DNA of 64,000 nucleotides from Lithodes maja (lineage: Eukaryota > Arthropoda > Malacostraca > Decapoda > Lithodidae). A program made the translations under genes and the position numbers. How positions within the stretch are numbered: the stretch's first letter is position 1; each line of letters opens with the position of its first letter. Of this stretch, positions 1 to 10,084 are shown piece after piece. The notes below the pieces were generated by a model. That model worked only from the letters and a program-made list of their open reading frames with translations, was not told the origin of the DNA and searched no databases. Location of the stretch: the NCBI GenBank assembly GCA_037953745.1, contig JBAKBP010004436.1, positions 1-64,000 on the forward strand, read 5' to 3'.

Positions 1-528
1 CTCCTGCAGCTTAAACTTAGCTAGTTCTAGCTGAAATAACATCTCAGGAGACAGGCCTGGGGGGGGAGAGCACAAAATGGGGGATCCACACCGAGACGTG
101 TTTACGGGTAAGCCAGCTTGCCCTTGAGAACCCTCCTGCTGCATCGTGCTAAGACTCGCTGGCTGAGGGCCCAGCTCAGGGGTAGAGTGGAATGGAGGCT
201 TGGAGGGAACCCCCCAAGACCCCACTCCACCCACCGCCCCATCGCCATCACCCAACAAACATGCCACCAAATTCTTCTTGGGCCAACTGTCAGGACAGTC
301 CCGCCCCAAAACCGTGGCTAAACAGCGAAGACCGTAACAATCAATAGCCTGCAGGCGCTGTTCGGTCAAAGGTGTCTGCAAAAATGCCCGGGCATCCCTC
401 TCTCCACTTATAACACTCCCCTCCCTAAACATCTGTTGTACTTGCTGGTTACTAGGCTGTACCGTGTTATCCTCCCCCGTAAATGATGAGTCATTAGACA
501 TAGTGCTGGTTATACAATTGCTGTTCAT
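1..528 (-). CDS. Gag-like protein of an LTR retrotransposon, 5' part, runs off the window
   Basis: On the minus strand an ATG at 528 opens a frame with no stop to the window edge (176 codons). A second ATG at 501 (MSNDSSF) could also be the start. The product is polar at the N terminus. It then has a short region near residues 58-85 (YGLRCLATVLGR followed by WPKKNLVACLLG) that resembles the SAP-like helix pairs at the front of some Gypsy-type Gag proteins, then a Pro/Ser-rich stretch, then LELAKFKLQE at the edge, the start of a probable coiled coil. Upstream lies a long non-coding stretch that would suit an LTR and leader. I cannot see protease, RT or integrase because the element continues out of the window, so the family assignment is inference. 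A host gene is less likely but not excluded. Confidence 0.5.
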   Translation of the reverse strand, partial: MNSNCITSTMSNDSSFTGEDNTVQPSNQQVQQMFREGSVISGERDARAFLQTPLTEQRLQAIDCYGLRCLATVLGRDCPDSWPKKNLVACLLGDGDGAVGGVGSWGVPSKPPFHSTPELGPQPASLSTMQQEGSQGQAGLPVNTSRCGSPILCSPPPGLSPEMLFQLELAKFKLQE

Positions 529-2580
529 AAAAAAAAAGAAGTGCTTATTACTAATTGCAGTCTCGACTCACAAAATGTTAAAGATGCTTGAATGACTCTA
601 CTCTAGACACCCCCAACGAAACAATCTGCAAGTCCACCAATACAATAATGACACAATAAAAATTCCTCCAATATGCAAGAAAATTCTAGCCAGCTCTACT
701 AGGTAGCATAGAATAGTTCTCCAAAAAACATGTGATAGGATACTACTGAATCTTGTGCAAGGTCGCCATTTTGTTACGGCTGGATCGGCAATATATATTC
801 GGGATTCTTGATCGTAGGACAGAAATGGCTTATGTGACAACGACACGCTCGATTCCAGTCCCAAATACTATATGCTCCAGACAACAAAAGCACCAACGCC
901 CTACAGAGTTATCGTCTATGGTAACGAGGTACCTTAACTCGGCGAAAGTGTACAACAGGGGTAGGCTATGAGGCTAAACTCCCTCAGACATTTATAGGTT
1001 ACGTTATTAATAAAGAAATGCAATACTCAAGAAACTACGTTAATATTAAGCCTCTAATAATGTAGAATAGAAGCAGGCTAAAGGTATGACAGTGAAATGC
1101 TAAATGACAAATGTACACGCCTATTTGAAAGCGCGTGCACTAGAATAACTGTCCCCTACTAACATGCACTAGCATGTAGCATACAAGATGTTCATGATCC
1201 AGTAGATACCTAATAATACACATGGAAGGAACATAAATAGTAGTCACTTATTATAAGAATGAATCTATACTTGGAATAACTAAAAGGTTGCAGGCAACAG
1301 TACTGCGCCGGTAGCCTACTACCGCATAGGCTACTTCGCTTCTCTCACTCTGTCTCCCCTCTGAGTCTGTATGCGCCCTACGCAACAGAACTCCGGACAC
1401 AGCAGCAAAACGACAGTGCAGTTAATTGATACATGAAAGTATTAATAGTGTTGTCTTGTGTGTGAGTAATGTGTACTGTAAAGTGTTACATACATAAACT
1501 TAAAGAGAGCTGCAATGCATAGTAAAATAAAGATATAACCCACTCATCATCCCCATGTGTTCTAGCTAGCAGGCCAAGTCACAGGAACAACGAGTCCCAG
1601 CACCGAAAGCGAGAACCCAGGAAAAGACTGCAGAGAACACAAGGACAGATAAATTACGTTACTCTACTATACCGGCACTACGAGCGAGCTGTAGTCTCTG
1701 GTACTACACTCGCTCCTGGCTCGGTAGGCAAATCAAGGCTAAGTCCTCGCCCCTCTACAGACAACTCCTGGGCATGGTCGGGCTCTTACACATGGCACTA
1801 GTCTAGTCACAAATTGGATGATGAGCTGGGCATATAACTCGTGAACATGTAGAACGTTCACCAACTATCCTCATCAAGAAGATCGCTGTTCACATTAACC
1901 CCTTAAATCTAATACATGTAAATATATGCTTGTCCTAAGAGTAATACGAGAGGTGAGTGCTGAAACTCCTTTAGGACCTCAAGGGAAGGGTATGCATTTA
2001 AATAGAGAGAAGAATGAAATGAGAGTAATGTCGTCAGAGAGAAAGAGTGCAACCGTGAGAAATTGGGAGAGAGGGCAAGGGATGTTAGAATCTCAAAGGT
2101 TCTAGGCAACCTGGTCATAGAGCACACAGCGAGCCTCCAGGCAATGTGCTGTACGACAACATGGGCAGCCCAGGCAGCATAGGCAGGCGGCAATGTACTA
2201 CCAACCCTGTCGCACCTAGCTATAAGCGCAGGGCTGCCAACCGGTCCATACGTCTGGCAACCACCCCCCCGGCAGCGTGGCGCACCGCTACCCTCTCGCT
2301 CTGAAGTCTAACTCACTCTCTCTCTCTGAATTCCCACTGTCTTATCTATCAACTTCTCTATTGATACTACATATTAAATGGAAGGTCTCGACATGGCTTA
2401 AAACAAAACCCACCACTGGTTAGCAAATGACGAGACCTTTGCAGAGATACAAAGAACATAGTTATACGTTGTCACACTCAATATAAGCAGCCAGCATGGT
2501 ACAACGTGGTACCGTGGTGGTACAGTGGAGTACCAAGGAGTACAATCAGGTTACGTTGCCACGCACTGGGTGCGTCACAA
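529..2580 (-). other. Non-coding stretch, possible LTR and leader of the left-edge element
   Basis: About 2 kb without a convincing gene on either strand. On the minus strand a TTTAACA at about 573-579 could be an LTR 3' end just upstream of the Gag-like start, and other LTRs in this window are also about 2 kb. No matching second copy is inside the window, so the LTR reading is only a suggestion. The short open frames here (for example 598-864 minus and 1909-2193 minus) have no recognisable protein features. Confidence 0.25.
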
Positions 2581-2582
2581 TC

Positions 2583-2662
2583 ATCAATCTATATTTTGAA
2601 CTATCTATAAGTATCTATATATTTAACTATATCTATCTATCAATCTATCTATATATCCTCCT
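2583..2662. repeat. Degenerate CTAT-type microsatellite
   Basis: Interrupted runs of the tetranucleotide CTAT with neighbouring TATA stretches. Confidence 0.7.
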
Positions 2663-2959
2663 TACAAACTTCAACATTCGTATGACATAAACCAAAATTA
2701 ATTTCCTCACCTGTTTTTACTTCTTCATGGTTAATTTCTTCAACATTCCTTAAAATGACCTTCTTGTCGAGTATGGGTAAGCATAGTTTTAATATAGGCT
2801 ACTTATAAAGTATTTAGAAGGGGGTAATAATTTGGAAACACAGCGCGATCTTCCCCATATCTCACTCAAATGTATACTGACCTGTGAGGGTAGTGCGAAA
2901 ATTAACCCTACCTTTGCCTACGTCACATAATTTAAAGGTCCCACCCAGGCGGCCTGGTA

Positions 2960-3249
2960 CTCTCGGTGGCCTAGCCCTAGACCCCCTTTCAAGACAAATT
3001 TGTACCGTTTTCAGTAGACAAATTTCCTGGCCGAAGGCCGATTCCTTCTAAAATTTCAGGCTCGCTTTCGCTCGCCAGGAAAAAATTGACACCTAAATGG
3101 CACGAAAGGTCAATATTAATTGACAAGGAAGTGGGGCGAAAAGTCTCAATATCGCCAAACTAATGGAACGAACGTCTTAATATGTCAACACTATTATGCC
3201 AAACATAAGAGAGAAGGGACTCCAGAAAAAGCGATTACCTCTCCCTTAA
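2960..3249 (+). mobile_element. TTAA-type MITE, GGGGAGG family (partial)
   Basis: This copy shares the family core seen at 11.8-12.2, 51.2, 54.3 and 55.8 kb: a CGGCCGAAGGCCG palindrome, then GCTCGCTTTCGCTCGCCAGG, then CACCTAAATGGCACGAAAGG, then spaced motifs of the type ACTAATGG..CGAACGTCTTAA. The right end closes at TTAA (3246-3249). The left terminus is not clear. No coding capacity. Confidence 0.6.
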
Positions 3250-3374
3250 TGGCACGACTCGTCAACAAGATAAATTAATTAATATCCGTTAATGCATCTC
3301 TCATTTATCGGCTATAATTCCTTCTCCCCTCTTTTATTATTTTATCTCTTCAACAGTTCCTTCGTTATTATTGT

Positions 3375-3505
3375 CTTTATTTATTTATTGTCTTTATTTA
3401 TTGTCTTTATTTATTTATTGTCTTTATTTATTGTCTTTATTAATTTATTGTCTATATTTATGAATGTCTTTATTTTTATTTATTTATTGTCTTTTATTTA
3501 TTGTA
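3375..3505. repeat. Minisatellite of TTTATTTATTGTC units
   Basis: Five or more imperfect copies of a 13-18 bp unit built from TTTATTTATTGTC. The open frame across it (3292-3552) is a by-product of the repeat and is not called as a gene. Confidence 0.75.
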
Positions 3506-3630
3506 TTTGGATTGGGTTTGATATTCGGTTGGTAATGGAAATAATAATGTAAGTCGATAATGCGTGAGGGCGGGGATAATATGTTCGCTTAATGCGCTTA
3601 ATAGACAGACTTGCATAATTAGAAAAAACT

Positions 3631-3760
3631 GTGTTGGTGGTATAATGGTTTACATGCTTATGTTCTGGGTGTGGTGTCCCGAGTTAGAATCCCGGGAGGA
3701 CCATATGCTTTCATTAGTTTATTCAAGTGCATTGGGGTTTGTAGTTGATGATTAATGTTA
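3631..3760 (+). mobile_element. tRNA-derived SINE
   Basis: A pol III A-box-like TGGTATAATGG is followed about 35 nt later by a B-box-like GAGTTAGAATCC, with a short body containing TTTCATTAG. The same head-plus-TTTCATTAG arrangement recurs at 9.4 kb (minus) and 12.75 kb (plus), which marks a SINE family, not a functional tRNA. Confidence 0.5.
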
Positions 3761-3887
3761 AGAACAGGGTGCTAATTAATAGGTGAAGTCCACAATTTCT
3801 TATGATTGGGCTATAGACTATGGCAGCCGACTATTGGGCTATAGACTATGGCAACTACAAAGTTCGTTCCCTCAACCTGCCACTGTG

Positions 3888-3990
3888 TGAATCCGAAACA
3901 CCTGGGGGTCGACAAACGAAGCATTTATTGGGTGTAAATGGCACTTCTTTCAGATGCTTCGTTTGTCGACCCCCAGGTGTTTCGGATTCA
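3888..3990. repeat. Perfect 37-bp inverted repeat with 29-nt loop
   Basis: The arm at 3888-3924 begins TGAATCCGAAACACCTGG and is repeated exactly in reverse complement at 3954-3990. It lies just left of the 4017-4796 MITE. It could form a strong hairpin, or it may be the fused ends of a short inverted-repeat element. Confidence 0.85.
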
Positions 3991-4013
3991 CTCAGTGGAT
4001 CCAAAACACACAC

Positions 4014-4799
4014 TAAAGGCGCGTTTTCGCGAGACAAAAAACGTAGGTACACCCAGGTATACCTAGGTCAGCTCAATTTTCCCGAGTCCCTGTATCTAGG
4101 TGTACCTGGGTCCAAGGTTAAGAGATACAACGTTGTATCTCTTAACCTTGCCTGGGTCGACCCAGTCCCAGTGGATGTTTTCGCGAGCCAGTGACGTCAT
4201 CTGGGACTGAGTGTACCTGGGTAAACTCGGCCCTGGGGACCGAGTTGGGCTGGGTTGGACTGGGTTGACCTTTGTATTGCTGACGTCACTGATGACAACA
4301 AACAATATGGCGGAAAATGTCGGGTATGGTGAAGAGCTCGTCCCCAGTGATGCGAGTGCTTGGATTTTTTCATAAGATCTTGGATTTTTTGCCCAGACCA
4401 TGCGATCTTAGAAGTTTTAGTAGGGATCTAGTATGTATTTAGTTAATATTGTTTTTGAGGGAATATACCTTGTCCTTATCTAACACATTGATATGTTATT
4501 GTTTTTTTTATCTCATATTGCATGTATTTAAATATTTTTTCGCACGTCATAGTAAAATTCAGAATAGAGAAAACAAACGTAGAAAATCCTCTATCAGTGC
4601 CTCTTTATTGGAGCAGCCACATTGAAATTCCTTAGCCAATCAGAGGGCCGTAATCCAGCCTGGGTAAAGTCAGGCTCAATTTTCTCGATCTTTAGGTCAG
4701 ACCAGTCTCAAAATCGCGAAAACAGAAACAGGCCTGGGTTGACCTGGGTACACCCAGGTCGACCAAGGACCACAAAAAGCTCGCGAAAACTCGCCTTAA
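4014..4799. mobile_element. AGGCGCG-type MITE with TAA duplication (Harbinger-like)
   Basis: Terminal inverted repeats AGGCGCGTTTTCGCGAG (4017-4033) and its reverse complement with one mismatch (4780-4796) bound a 780-bp element. Both sides are followed by the direct triplet TAA (4014-4016 and 4797-4799). A 3-bp TAA/TTA duplication is typical of PIF/Harbinger elements, so that superfamily is the inference. Inside are several copies of TACACCCAGGT-like motifs and a palindrome AGATACAACGTTGTATCT. No transposase frame is present, so it is non-autonomous. A related, longer element is at 8247-9377. Confidence 0.75.
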
Positions 4800-4804
4800 C
4801 CCAC

Positions 4805-5022
4805 CCTCAAAAACACACAATACTACCGACACACAAACACACCCACAGCACTACCAATACACACACACACATACCACTGCCAACACACACACACACACAA
4901 CACTACCAACATACATACCACTGCCAACACACACATACACACAACACTACCAACACACATACAAACATAACAAACACCCAACACTAACATACACACAAAC
5001 ATAACAAACACACACCACTACC

Positions 5023-5055
<33 letters not shown>

Positions 5056-5110
5056 CCCTACCAACACACACACACCCACCAACACCCAACACACACAAAC
5101 ACACCAGCAC
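4805..5110. repeat. CA-rich microsatellite / minisatellite
   Basis: Alternating CA runs interspersed with ACACTACCAAC units. The longest pure run is at about 5028-5050. Confidence 0.85.
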
Positions 5111-5236
5111 TATAGGGTAATTATTCAACATAAGATACATTCATTTAACAAAATATGTAACCATGCAACGTTTCGCGCAAGTTACGATATGCACATAAAT
5201 TTAATATCCATATATATGACTTTGTAGGCAAAATGT

Positions 5237-5782
5237 ATGAGCATTTTCCTACATAGCATTCGTTTGTCATACAGCAAGCCATGTTCATGTTATATTAGTT
5301 TCCTGTTTAAATATATGAGCATTTTCCTACATAGCATTCGTTTGTCATACAGCAAGCCATGTTCATGTTATATTAGTTTCCTGTTTAAATGTATGAGCAT
5401 TTTCCTACATAGCATTCGTTTGTCATACAGCAAGCCATGTTCATGTTATATTAGTTTCCTGTTTAAATGTATGAGCATTTTCCTACATAGCATTCGTTTG
5501 TCATACAGCAAGCCATGTTCATGTTATATTAGTTTCCTGTTTAAATGTATGAGCATTTTCCTACATAGCATTCGTTTGTCATACAGCAAGCCATGTTCAT
5601 GTTATATTAGTTTCCTGTTTAAATGTATGAGCATTTTCCTACATAGCATTCGTTTGTCATACAGCAAGCCATGTTCATGTTATATTAGTTTCCTGTTTAA
5701 ATGTATGAGCATTTTCCTACATAGCATTCGTTTGTCATACAGCAAGCCATGTTCATGTTATATTAGTTTCCTGTTTAAAAGC
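5237..5782. repeat. 78-bp minisatellite, seven copies
   Basis: Seven near-identical 78-bp units beginning ATGAGCATTTTCCTACATAG, with only one or two base changes between copies, so the array is recent. Because 78 is divisible by three, a 234-codon frame stays open. It is a consequence of the period and is not called as a gene. A GT run follows at about 5800-5823. Confidence 0.95.
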
Positions 5783-5934
5783 CGTTTACAGAGACGGTGT
5801 GTGTGTGTGTGTGTGTGTGTGTGGTTGAGAGAGACAAAAGGAAAAACTGCCTGTGGCAAGTGCTTCCCCCAAAGTTTAAAGTGTGACAGAGCCAAAATCA
5901 AGGACTGTTCGAGGCAAAATGTCTGGACACACGC

Positions 5935-6425
5935 AATTTAAGTTTGACGCAATTTAAGTCATAGGATGAGGGAAAGATCGATTCGGGGAGAGAGTTCCAG
6001 AGGTCAGCTGTTGAATAGAAGAAATATTGGGAGTAACGTTTCACTCTTGGGTTGGAGAGTTGCACAGAGTAGGGGTAGGATTGTGTTGCAAAACGGATGC
6101 TACGTACTACATAGAGGAGGTGGTATACACTGAGAGAGCTCTGAGGAACACTGATTATTGTAGTAGAGATATAATAGTGAGAGAGATGAAACATTGGGGC
6201 GAAGAGAGAGAGATTGCAGAGAATCGGTGAGTGGACGGGAGTTAATGATATAGAAGGCTTTCTTTTCTACTTTGTCTAGAAGCGCTGTGAACAATACTCA
6301 GTACATGAACGCAGCGTGCAGCTGTACAGAGCAAGAAGTTATGCAGGGGTAAAGAACCCCTTGAGGCGGTTGAGCACACCCAGCTTCTGGGAAGCCGTTT
6401 TAGTAAGGGGGTATGTTTTCTTTTT
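5935..6425 (-). pseudogene. LINE 3' fragment (family G), end of ORF2
   Basis: Broken minus-strand frames match the C-terminal end of the same LINE seen at 12.4, 25.9 and 53.2 kb. Shared landmarks are SHPYSVQLSNPR-like, FYSTAxLWNSLPES and FPSSYDLNC, with NNQCSSELSQCIPPPLC and INSRPLTDSLQ upstream. The frame shifts at least twice (near 6190 and 6290). This is the extreme 3' end of ORF2, downstream of the RT domain, as expected for a 5'-truncated copy. It has no activity of its own. Confidence 0.8.
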
Positions 6426-6429
6426 TTTC

Positions 6430-6620
6430 TGGCCCCCTTCTCCCTTATGCTTAACCCCATTAGTTTTGAGAACTTAAGACGTTCACCCCATTAGTTTGGG
6501 GATTTTAAGACTTTTCACCCCATTTCTTTATAATTATTAGGACCTTTCATGCCATTCAGCCTGTAATTTTAGGTATAACCGGCCTTTGGCCGGTTACATA
6601 TTTCTGCCGAAAAATGTTTA
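6430..6620 (-). mobile_element. TTAA-type MITE, GGGGAGG family, truncated copy
   Basis: On the minus strand the family blocks appear in order: ...GGCCGGTTATACC, TGGCATGAAAGGTCC, AAATGGGGTGAAAAGTC, AACTAATGGGGTGAACGTC. It abuts the LINE fragment to its left. Confidence 0.55.
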
Positions 6621-6677
6621 GAGGTGGTCTTGACAACAATGTGTATATAAACCTTGGTCTTAGTCGGGGGACACTTC

Positions 6678-6955
6678 GACGATGTATACAGGCTAATAAC
6701 ACATATAACAAAGCCACTCCAACAGCTTCCTCCTTCTCCAACACAAGGACCCTTCTCTCCTCTCAACACTCTTCGAAAGGTAGATACGAGGTGCTTTTGT
6801 AAAGACTTATTCCTGGACGACGTATACAGACTAATAACACACAACAAAGTCACTGCAACAGCTACCTCTCTTTCCAAAATACCTTCTCCCCTCTCAACAC
6901 TCTTCGAAAAGTAGATAGGAGGTGCCGTTGTAAAGGCTTATCCCTCAATACCTTC
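6678..6955. repeat. Tandem duplication of about 138 bp
   Basis: The segment starting GACGATGTATACAGGCTAAT (6678) is repeated from about 6816 with scattered changes. Both halves end AACACTCTTCGAAAxGTAGATA. Not recognised as any known family. Confidence 0.75.
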
Positions 6956-7020
6956 ACCTGACCTCCTTTCTCTAACTCCAGTCTTCTGTTTATCCTTACT
7001 ATAGCCTAACTTTTTCTCAG

Positions 7021-7092
7021 TCCTCGGTAGTATAGTGGTGAGTATCCCCGCCTGTCACGCGGGAGACCGGGGTTCGATTCCCCGCCGGGGAG
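7021..7092 (+). tRNA. tRNA-Asp (GTC)
   Basis: A full 72-nt cloverleaf. The acceptor TCCTCGG pairs with CCGGGGA (one T-G pair). The anticodon stem CCCGC/GCGGG encloses CTGTCAC, giving anticodon GTC. The T arm CCGGG-GTTCGAT-TCCCCG carries a consensus B box GGTTCGATTCC. No intron. A TTTT that could stop pol III lies about 10 nt downstream (near 7100-7103). It matches the general eukaryotic tRNA-Asp pattern closely. I do not see SINE-type body sequence after it, so a genuine gene copy is likely. Confidence 0.93.
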
Positions 7093-7416
7093 GTCCATTA
7101 TTTTGGTTTGGAGGCAATATAACGAGTGTCTACCCCAAAGCCAAAAGAGTGACAGAGCCAAATTCAAGGGACATTGGATTACAAATGCCTGGAGACAATA
7201 AGCTTAGAGCAGTCTAAGTCATAGGGTGAAGGGAAGACTGATTGAGGGAGAGAGTTCCGAGTTCACTTGTTAAGTAGACGAAAGACTGAGAAAATTTGCC
7301 AATTCTTGGGATGGAGAGCTGGACAGAATGGGACTGTGTTGAAAGGCGAGTGCCGAAAGGGAGGGGCTATGCACTGAGAGCCCTGAAATGTAGGAACGTA
7401 ATCAATAATGGAGATA

Positions 7417-7790
7417 TTGAGGGGGCCAACCTCGCTTTTTTCTCTTTCTCTCCCTCTCTCTTTGGCTTGTATCCATTCGGCCCCTTTCAGCCTACTGTTT
7501 TAAGACATTTACTTCCCATCCAGGTGTCAATATTTTCCTGGCGAGCGGTAGCGGTAGCGAGCCAGCATATATATATATTATTGCTTTGACAGCAAGCGAT
7601 AGAAAAATGTCTCCGGCGAAGCCGGATTTCTCCATACAATGCTGGCTCGCTTTCGCTCGCCAGGAAGAAGTCGACACCTGGATGGGGATAAAAGTCTTAA
7701 AACAGTTTGCTGAATGGGGCCGAATGGATATAAGCCAGGGAAAGAGAGAAAAGGAGAGAAAGATAAACAAAAACACGGTGACCCCCTTAA
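7417..7790. mobile_element. TTAA-type foldback MITE, GGGGGGTCACC family, copy 1
   Basis: Long inverted arms. The left arm runs from GGGGGCCAACCTC through GGCTTGTATCCATTCGGCCC and CATCCAGGTGTCAATATTTT to GGCGAGCGGTAGCGAGCC. The right arm is the reverse complement and ends GGTGACCCCC-TTAA (7787-7790). The centre contains TCCGGCGAAGCCGGA and AGAAAAATGTC. The left target copy is degenerate (TTGA, 7417-7420). No coding capacity. The family recurs at 8.1, 9.7, 56.2 and 56.6 kb. Confidence 0.75.
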
Positions 7791-7866
7791 CAAAACAATG
7801 AAGCTGAATTTATGCAGATATTAGATAAGTTCTAGAAAAAATAGGTAAGCATTGGTTTGGAAACAT

Positions 7867-7937
<71 letters not shown>

Positions 7938-7965
7938 TGTATATATATATATTATTATTATTATT
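7867..7965. repeat. (TA)n microsatellite followed by ATT repeats
   Basis: An almost pure TA run of about 85 bp, broken once by TACTG, then TTATTATTATTA. Confidence 0.95.
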
Positions 7966-7985
7966 AATGAGTAAGATAGCCGGAA

Positions 7986-8058
7986 GCCCGGATAGCTCAG
8001 TCGGTAGAGCATTAGGTTTTTAACCTAAGGGTCCAAGGTTCAATTCCCTGTTCGGGCT
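7986..8058 (+). tRNA. tRNA-Lys (TTT)
   Basis: A 73-nt cloverleaf. The acceptor GCCCGGA pairs with TTCGGGC, the D arm is GCTC-AGTCGGTA-GAGC, the anticodon stem TTAGG/CCTAA encloses TTTTTAA (anticodon TTT), and the T arm is CAAGG-TTCAATT-CCCTG with one A-C mismatch. It matches the eukaryotic tRNA-Lys pattern. The discriminator base is T instead of the usual G. Together with the T-stem mismatch and the setting between MITEs, that leaves some chance of a decayed copy. Confidence 0.85.
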
Positions 8059-8093
8059 ATAGTGTTTAGACAGATCTAGGCAGGGTTACCAAA

Positions 8094-8246
8094 TTAAGGG
8101 GGGTCACCGGCTTTTTTTATCTTTCTCTCCTTTTCTCTCTTTCCCTGGCTTGTATCCATTCGGCCCCATTCAGCCAACTGTTTTAAGACGTTTATCCCTA
8201 TCCAGGTGTCGATTTCTTCCTGGCGAGCGATAGCGAGCCAGTATTG
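8094..8246 (+). mobile_element. GGGGGGTCACC-family MITE, left half only
   Basis: Starts TTAAGGGGGGTCACCGGC and runs through the family arm to GGCGAGCGATAGCGAGCCAG, where it is cut by the start of the next element at 8247. The missing right half is not found after 9377. Confidence 0.7.
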
Positions 8247-9377
8247 AGGCGCGGTTTTGCGAGCGTTTTGGCTTAAGCCAGACTTAAGCCAAGAGCGAAA
8301 TTCGTTTTTGCTAGGACAAAACTTAAGCCAAACTCGAGCCGCGCTTAAGCAGGATCAACTTTTCTCAATCCGCCCTGAAAGGCCGCTTGACTTTGGGACC
8401 TTGGCTTAAGCGGGAATTGTTTGTAAACAATATATTTTTTTTTTCTGTTTTCATTGTTTTGTATTGGGTAAATACCATAGAGACTAGATCGAGTGTATAT
8501 TATGAATACATAAGTAATGTAATATATATTATATTATATTATATAATGATATTCTATTATATTATTATAGTTAGCTTGATATGCACTATTACAGGAAACA
8601 CGGTAGGCTATTGGCAGAATCATCCAGGCCGATCTGGAAAATACTCGTTCTGTGTGTGTAAAGAACATCCTTCTAGTTCCCAAATCGTGTTATTGATGCC
8701 GGGGTATTGTCATAACACTGGATAATTGTGTACTATATTGTGAACGTTACCAAGATATACAAACACTATAGTCCATTCATTCTAGGTTGGGCAGAGATCG
8801 TAACCTATAACCTCTGTAACTCAAAAAGGGCTTAAGCAAATGAGTCGTCAAGTTATACACATAATCCCTAGCCAAGTCTGCCTAGTTGGTAGAAATATTA
8901 GCTCGATTACTGTAGTCCTTTTTGAGTTATGAGAGGTTGGGGTTTACGATGTCTGACCAACCTACTGTATACTATACGGACTAGGCCTAGGCCTATACCA
9001 AACTATTTGATAGGCCTTACACAAATAATATAATAGCTGACATACTATTCAGAGAACAATAAAGCGGGAAATAGACAAAAATGTGGACAAAAAGACAAAA
9101 GAAGTTGAAATATTAGTAAATAATCAAAAGCTTAATCAATAACAAATATGGGGGAGCCGTTGAAAAGGTGATCTGCCCGAACAATTGAGGGAAAAGCCTT
9201 TACAACGGCACCAGACCAGACCACTAGGTCGTCTTGTTGCTCCGCCATTTTCAGTGTTTGTGTTTAGGTCACGTGACTTGTGGTCGAAGTAGAGCCAAAC
9301 CATTTTTGCGCTGCTGCTCTTGCTTAAGCCAAAAGGGGAAGCCGGGCTTAAGCCAAAATGATCGCAAAAACGCGCCT
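8247..9377. mobile_element. AGGCGCG-type non-autonomous DNA transposon, 1.13 kb
   Basis: The left end AGGCGCGGTTTTGCGAGCG and the right end (reverse complement AGGCGCGTTTTTGCGATCA) are imperfect inverted repeats. Just inside both is the palindrome GGCTTAAGCC, repeated several times. The termini match those of the 4017-4796 element, so the two are one family. The flanking triplets are TTG and ATG, not identical. A second inverted-repeat element is nested at about 8765-8979. No transposase frame is visible. Confidence 0.6.
8765..8979. mobile_element. Short inverted-repeat MITE, ACTCAAAAAGG hairpin family
   Basis: The arms start with ACTATA..GGTTGGGCAGA and include CCTCTGTAACTCAAAAAGG. The right arm carries the reverse complement CCTTTTTGAGTTATGAGAGG then GATGTCTGACCAACC. 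Similar hairpins lie at 30.95, 55.54 and 56.14/57.38 kb. Non-coding. Confidence 0.6.
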
Positions 9378-9436
9378 ATGTTCTCTCCACCAACCAACTC
9401 AACTCCTAAAATCGATTAATGAAATTAACAGACACG

Positions 9437-9512
9437 TGTGGCAGTCCGGGGATTCGAACCTAGGATGCTCACACCGAAAATCAACACACTATGCACTGCA
9501 CCACGAAGACAG
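9437..9512 (-). mobile_element. tRNA-derived SINE head
   Basis: On the minus strand an A-box-like TGGTGCAGTGCATAG precedes GGTGTGAGCATCCTAGG and a B box GGTTCGAATCC. The 12.75 kb SINE carries GGTGTGAGTATCCTAGGTT in the same place, so the two belong together. Confidence 0.6.
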
Positions 9513-9719
9513 TTAAATATAGACCTAAAGGATACTGCACAAGCCTACGATTTATTATGCAGTTTCGAATCCTGCATACCAATCTTAGCATGTACAATAT
9601 CCCAACTGCTATCTATAAACTCAACCAATCAATCAATCAATCTAAACTCTCCATTTATCCAACACATCCATCCGTCGTAATGTGAGGCAGCAGTCAGTTT
9701 GTCCGTGGGTCAAACTAAA

Positions 9720-10084
9720 TTAAGGGGGTCACCGGATTTTTTTGTTATCTCTCTCTCTCCTTTTCTCTTTCCCAGGCTTGTATCCATTCGACCCCATTCA
9801 GCCAACTGTTTTAAGACGTTTATCTCCATCCAGGTGTCGATTTCTTCCTGGCGAGGGATAGCGAGCCAGCATTGTATGGAAAAATCCGGCTTCGCCGGAG
9901 AAATTTTTCTATCGAAAAATGTACAAATTTAGTTTGCTGTCAAAACAAAAACTATGTATATGCTGGCTCGCTACCGCTCGCCAGGAAAATATTGACACCC
10001 TGGATAGGGGTAAACGTCTTAAAACAGTAGGCTGAATGGGGCCGAAAGGATGCAAGCCAAAGAGAGGGAGAGAAAGAGAAAAAA
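9720..10084. mobile_element. GGGGGGTCACC-family MITE, copy 3
   Basis: Begins TTAAGGGGGTCACCGG (TTAA 9720-9723), with both arms and the central TCCGGCTTCGCCGGA palindrome present. The right terminus runs straight into the 48-bp minisatellite at 10081, whose unit contains the family's terminal motif. Confidence 0.75.

Noticed and set aside
598..864. Minus-strand frame with hydrophobic segments
   Set aside because: Short, no start context or family features, in a probable LTR/leader region.
5237..5941. 234-codon repetitive open frame
   Set aside because: It exists because the minisatellite period (78 bp) is a multiple of three. No other coding evidence.
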